The notes under the pieces: generated by a model
The model's database searches: none
What the model was told of the DNA's origin: nothing
The model's input: only the letters and a program-made list of their open reading frames with translations
Program-made: the position numbers and the translations under genes
In this document: one piece after another, positions 5,171-7,028 of the stretch
Layout of the letters: the number at the start of each line of letters is the position of its first letter
Position numbering within the stretch: position 1 is the first letter of the stretch
Assembly (NCBI GenBank): GCA_021804705.1
Contig: JAJZHC010000073.1
Location: forward strand, 1 to 7,028
DNA: 7,028 nt
Direction: 5' to 3'
Origin: Pseudomonadota bacterium
Lineage (GTDB): Bacteria; Pseudomonadota; Gammaproteobacteria; Burkholderiales; Ferrovaceae

Positions 5171-6306
5171 AGATCTACGCCGTGGGCGGCGCGGTACGCG
5201 ATGAGCTGTTGGGACTTCCGGTCACGGATCGCGACTGGGTGGTGGTGGGAGCCACGCCCGAAGACATGGTGGCGCAGGGCTTCAAGCCCGTGGGACGCGA
5301 CTTTCCGGTGTTCCTGCACCCCAGGACGCACGAAGAGTACGCACTGGCGCGCACCGAGCGCAAAACCGGGCCGGGCTATCGGGGCTTTACCATTCATGCC
5401 AGTCCTGAGGTGACGCTGGAGCAGGATCTGGAACGGCGCGACCTGACCATCAATGCCATGGCGCGCGATGCCCATGGCGCACTGGTGGACCCCTTCGGGG
5501 GCATGGAAGACCTGCGCCAGCGCCGCCTGCGTCATGTCAGCCCCGCCTTTGCCGAAGACCCGGTACGCATGCTGCGCGTGGCCCGTTTTGCCGCGCGCTT
5601 CAAGCAATCATTCCATTTTGCCGTAGCCGACGACACCCGGGCGCTGATGCAGTCCATGGTGGCGCAGGGCGAAGCGGATGCCCTGGTGCCCGAACGGGTC
5701 TGGCAGGAACTGGCCCGCGGACTCTCGGAATCCACGCCCTCCGAACTGTTTCGGGTGCTGGAGCAATGCCATGCCCTGCCCCGCATCCTGCCGGAGGTCA
5801 TGCCCTTCTGGTCTGCGCACGGGACAGCCGCCCTGGCGAGCGTGGACCTCGCCGCGTATCGCGGTCACGGCCTGCCTGTCCGTTTTGCTGCCTGGGCGGC
5901 GACCCTGTTGCAGCAGGCAGCGCAGGGCGGACGCCAGCAATTGCAACAGCTGGGCGAGCGTTTGCGGGTTCCTTCGGAAATTCGCGATCTTGCACGGATG
6001 ACCAGCGAACATCGCGAGGCCATCAGCAACAGCGCCACGGCATCCGCCGAATCCCTCCTGCATCTCATCGAACAGACTGACGCCCTGCGCCGCCCGCAAC
6101 GCTTCGAGGCCATGCTGGCGGCCCATGCCTGTTGTCATGAGCAGGGGGATGAACCGGCACTGTGGGAACGCCTCAACCGCGCCCTGCAGGCCGCCCTCTC
6201 AGTACCGGCAGGCGCACTGGCGCAGGAAGCGCGTGCGACACCAGAGCGTATCCCGCAGCGCATCCGGCAGGCCCGCCTTGCGGCCGTGGCCGCAGCAATC
6301 CGTTAA
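5167..6306 (+). CDS. cca: CCA-adding tRNA nucleotidyltransferase with a degenerate HD region
   Basis: This class II nucleotidyltransferase adds or repairs the 3' CCA of tRNAs in the cytoplasm without a nucleic-acid template. The head domain is intact: GGAVRD (7-12), catalytic D21 and D23 in TDRDW, ERRDLTINAMA (89-99), DPFGG (108-112) and the nucleotide-selecting EDPVR (130-134) in EDPVRMLRVARFAARF. The protein is 379 aa against 412 in E. coli. The shortfall falls where the C-terminal HD phosphohydrolase domain lies: the expected HD-L-G-K motif is absent, and the stretch before it is shortened (residues about 215-262). Flanking tail sequence is recognisable (RLRVPSEIRDLAR, 265-277; DALRRPQRFEA, 305-315). 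CCA addition should be retained while the phosphatase/phosphodiesterase activities are probably lost. The start ATG overlaps the slt stop (ATGA) and has no Shine-Dalgarno, which suggests translational coupling. Confidence 0.95.
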   Translation: MKIYAVGGAVRDELLGLPVTDRDWVVVGATPEDMVAQGFKPVGRDFPVFLHPRTHEEYALARTERKTGPGYRGFTIHASPEVTLEQDLERRDLTINAMARDAHGALVDPFGGMEDLRQRRLRHVSPAFAEDPVRMLRVARFAARFKQSFHFAVADDTRALMQSMVAQGEADALVPERVWQELARGLSESTPSELFRVLEQCHALPRILPEVMPFWSAHGTAALASVDLAAYRGHGLPVRFAAWAATLLQQAAQGGRQQLQQLGERLRVPSEIRDLARMTSEHREAISNSATASAESLLHLIEQTDALRRPQRFEAMLAAHACCHEQGDEPALWERLNRALQAALSVPAGALAQEARATPERIPQRIRQARLAAVAAAIR

Positions 6307-6312
6307 GCCCCC

Positions 6313-7028
6313 TCAGGGCAGCCCCAACAGGGCACATGCGGCAGGCGAGCCCTGCCCCTTCCCCAGCACCAGCACCTTGAACAGCTCCCCCATTTCTGCC
6401 GGACTGAGCAGCTTCTGCACGGCACTGACCGCAGGCAGATAACGGGCTTCATCGGTCACGGGAATGGCGCCCAGCACTTCCAGCAGGCCCGCATCGATGA
6501 GCCAGCGGGCCATGGTGCCGTAGTCCTCGAGGGCGAGGCCGTGCTTCAGGGCCGCGCGTGCCACGGCAGTAAAGTCCACATGGGCCGTGATGTCCTGCAA
6601 CCCGGGGTAGGCAAAGGGGTCGCCATGCGCGTGGTGACGGATGTGGCACATCAACGTCCCTTCATGGCGTTGCGGGTGGTAGTACTCGCGTGCCGGAAAA
6701 CCATAATCGATGAAATATGCCCGGCCCGCCCGCAGGGTGCGCGCAAGGTTGGCCATCAACGCTGCGGCATCCGGACAGATTTCCGTGTCGTAGGGCACGG
6801 GCAACCCTGCCGTGGGGGGCAGCATGGCCAGAAGTCGGGCATCAGTCAACGGGCGTTCCTGCCAGACCCAATCCTCGCCCGCCAGGGCCACTCCCATTGC
6901 CACCCAGCTTTCCCCGCGCCATCTCACCCGATGCACCGGCAGCGCATCGAGCACTTCATTGGCAACCAGCACCCCCACCAATGTTTCGGGCCAGGCATCG
7001 CACCAGCTGACACGCGCACGCAGGGGGG
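6313..7028 (-). CDS. SAM-dependent methyltransferase, MidA/NDUFAF7 family (COG1565), 5'-truncated by the window edge
   Basis: The family (Pfam PF02636) includes mitochondrial NDUFAF7/MidA, which methylates an arginine of a complex I subunit. The bacterial role is not settled. The visible 237 codons cover the C-terminal part. Family signatures are VANEVLDALPVHRV near the left of the fragment, FIDYGFPAREYYHPQR, EGTLMCHIRHHAHGDPF, PGLQDITAHVDF and a final SPAEMGELFKVLVLG. The frame remains open beyond the internal TTG at 6981 to base 7028, reading RVSWCDAWPETLVG into the ANEVLDALP motif. The true start and the glycine-rich SAM-binding motif therefore lie outside the window. It converges on cca with 6 bp between stops and no convincing terminator. 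No partner such as a complex I gene is visible here. Confidence 0.9.
   Translation of the reverse strand, partial: PLRARVSWCDAWPETLVGVLVANEVLDALPVHRVRWRGESWVAMGVALAGEDWVWQERPLTDARLLAMLPPTAGLPVPYDTEICPDAAALMANLARTLRAGRAYFIDYGFPAREYYHPQRHEGTLMCHIRHHAHGDPFAYPGLQDITAHVDFTAVARAALKHGLALEDYGTMARWLIDAGLLEVLGAIPVTDEARYLPAVSAVQKLLSPAEMGELFKVLVLGKGQGSPAACALLGLP

Noticed and set aside
1..7028. Defence, mobile or toxin-antitoxin system
   Set aside because: All coding regions are assigned to housekeeping families or one DUF. There are no transposase, integrase, long inverted repeats, spaced CRISPR repeats or tRNA attachment sites.

Overview
The window is GC-rich, densely packed bacterial chromosome. It most resembles a betaproteobacterium: SucC and SucD read like the Burkholderiales/Nitrosomonadales versions, Fur is close to the gamma/beta type, and the DUF2889 and MidA-type genes also fit. 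This placement comes from remembered protein resemblance, not from a search.

Layout, left to right. (1) The 3' end of fur (+), the iron-responsive repressor, is cut by the left edge. (2) A strong intrinsic terminator and a second hairpin lie between fur and the convergent sucD. (3) sucC-sucD (-) encode the two subunits of succinyl-CoA synthetase of the TCA cycle. They are tightly coupled, with 1 nt between stop and start, and there is no sucAB next to them. (4) A 120-bp leader upstream of sucC contains two short repeat families and a possible 12-codon mini-ORF. (5) A DUF2889 gene of unknown function (-) follows. (6) A 119-bp divergent promoter region separates it from the next unit. (7) slt (+), a periplasmic lytic transglycosylase with a TTG start, overlaps cca (+), the tRNA CCA-adding enzyme, by ATGA. 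(8) The 3' part of a MidA/NDUFAF7-type methyltransferase gene (-) is cut by the right edge and converges on cca with 6 bp between the stop codons.

These are mostly housekeeping genes: iron regulation, TCA cycle, cell-wall turnover and tRNA maturation. I see no mobile element, CRISPR array, tRNA, rRNA, toxin-antitoxin pair or defence system, and nothing that amounts to a new multi-gene system. The points most worth a second look are the Cca protein, whose HD domain is shortened and lacks its metal-binding motif; the repeat-rich sucC leader; the Cys/His pattern in the DUF2889 protein; and the (CG)8 tract inside slt.
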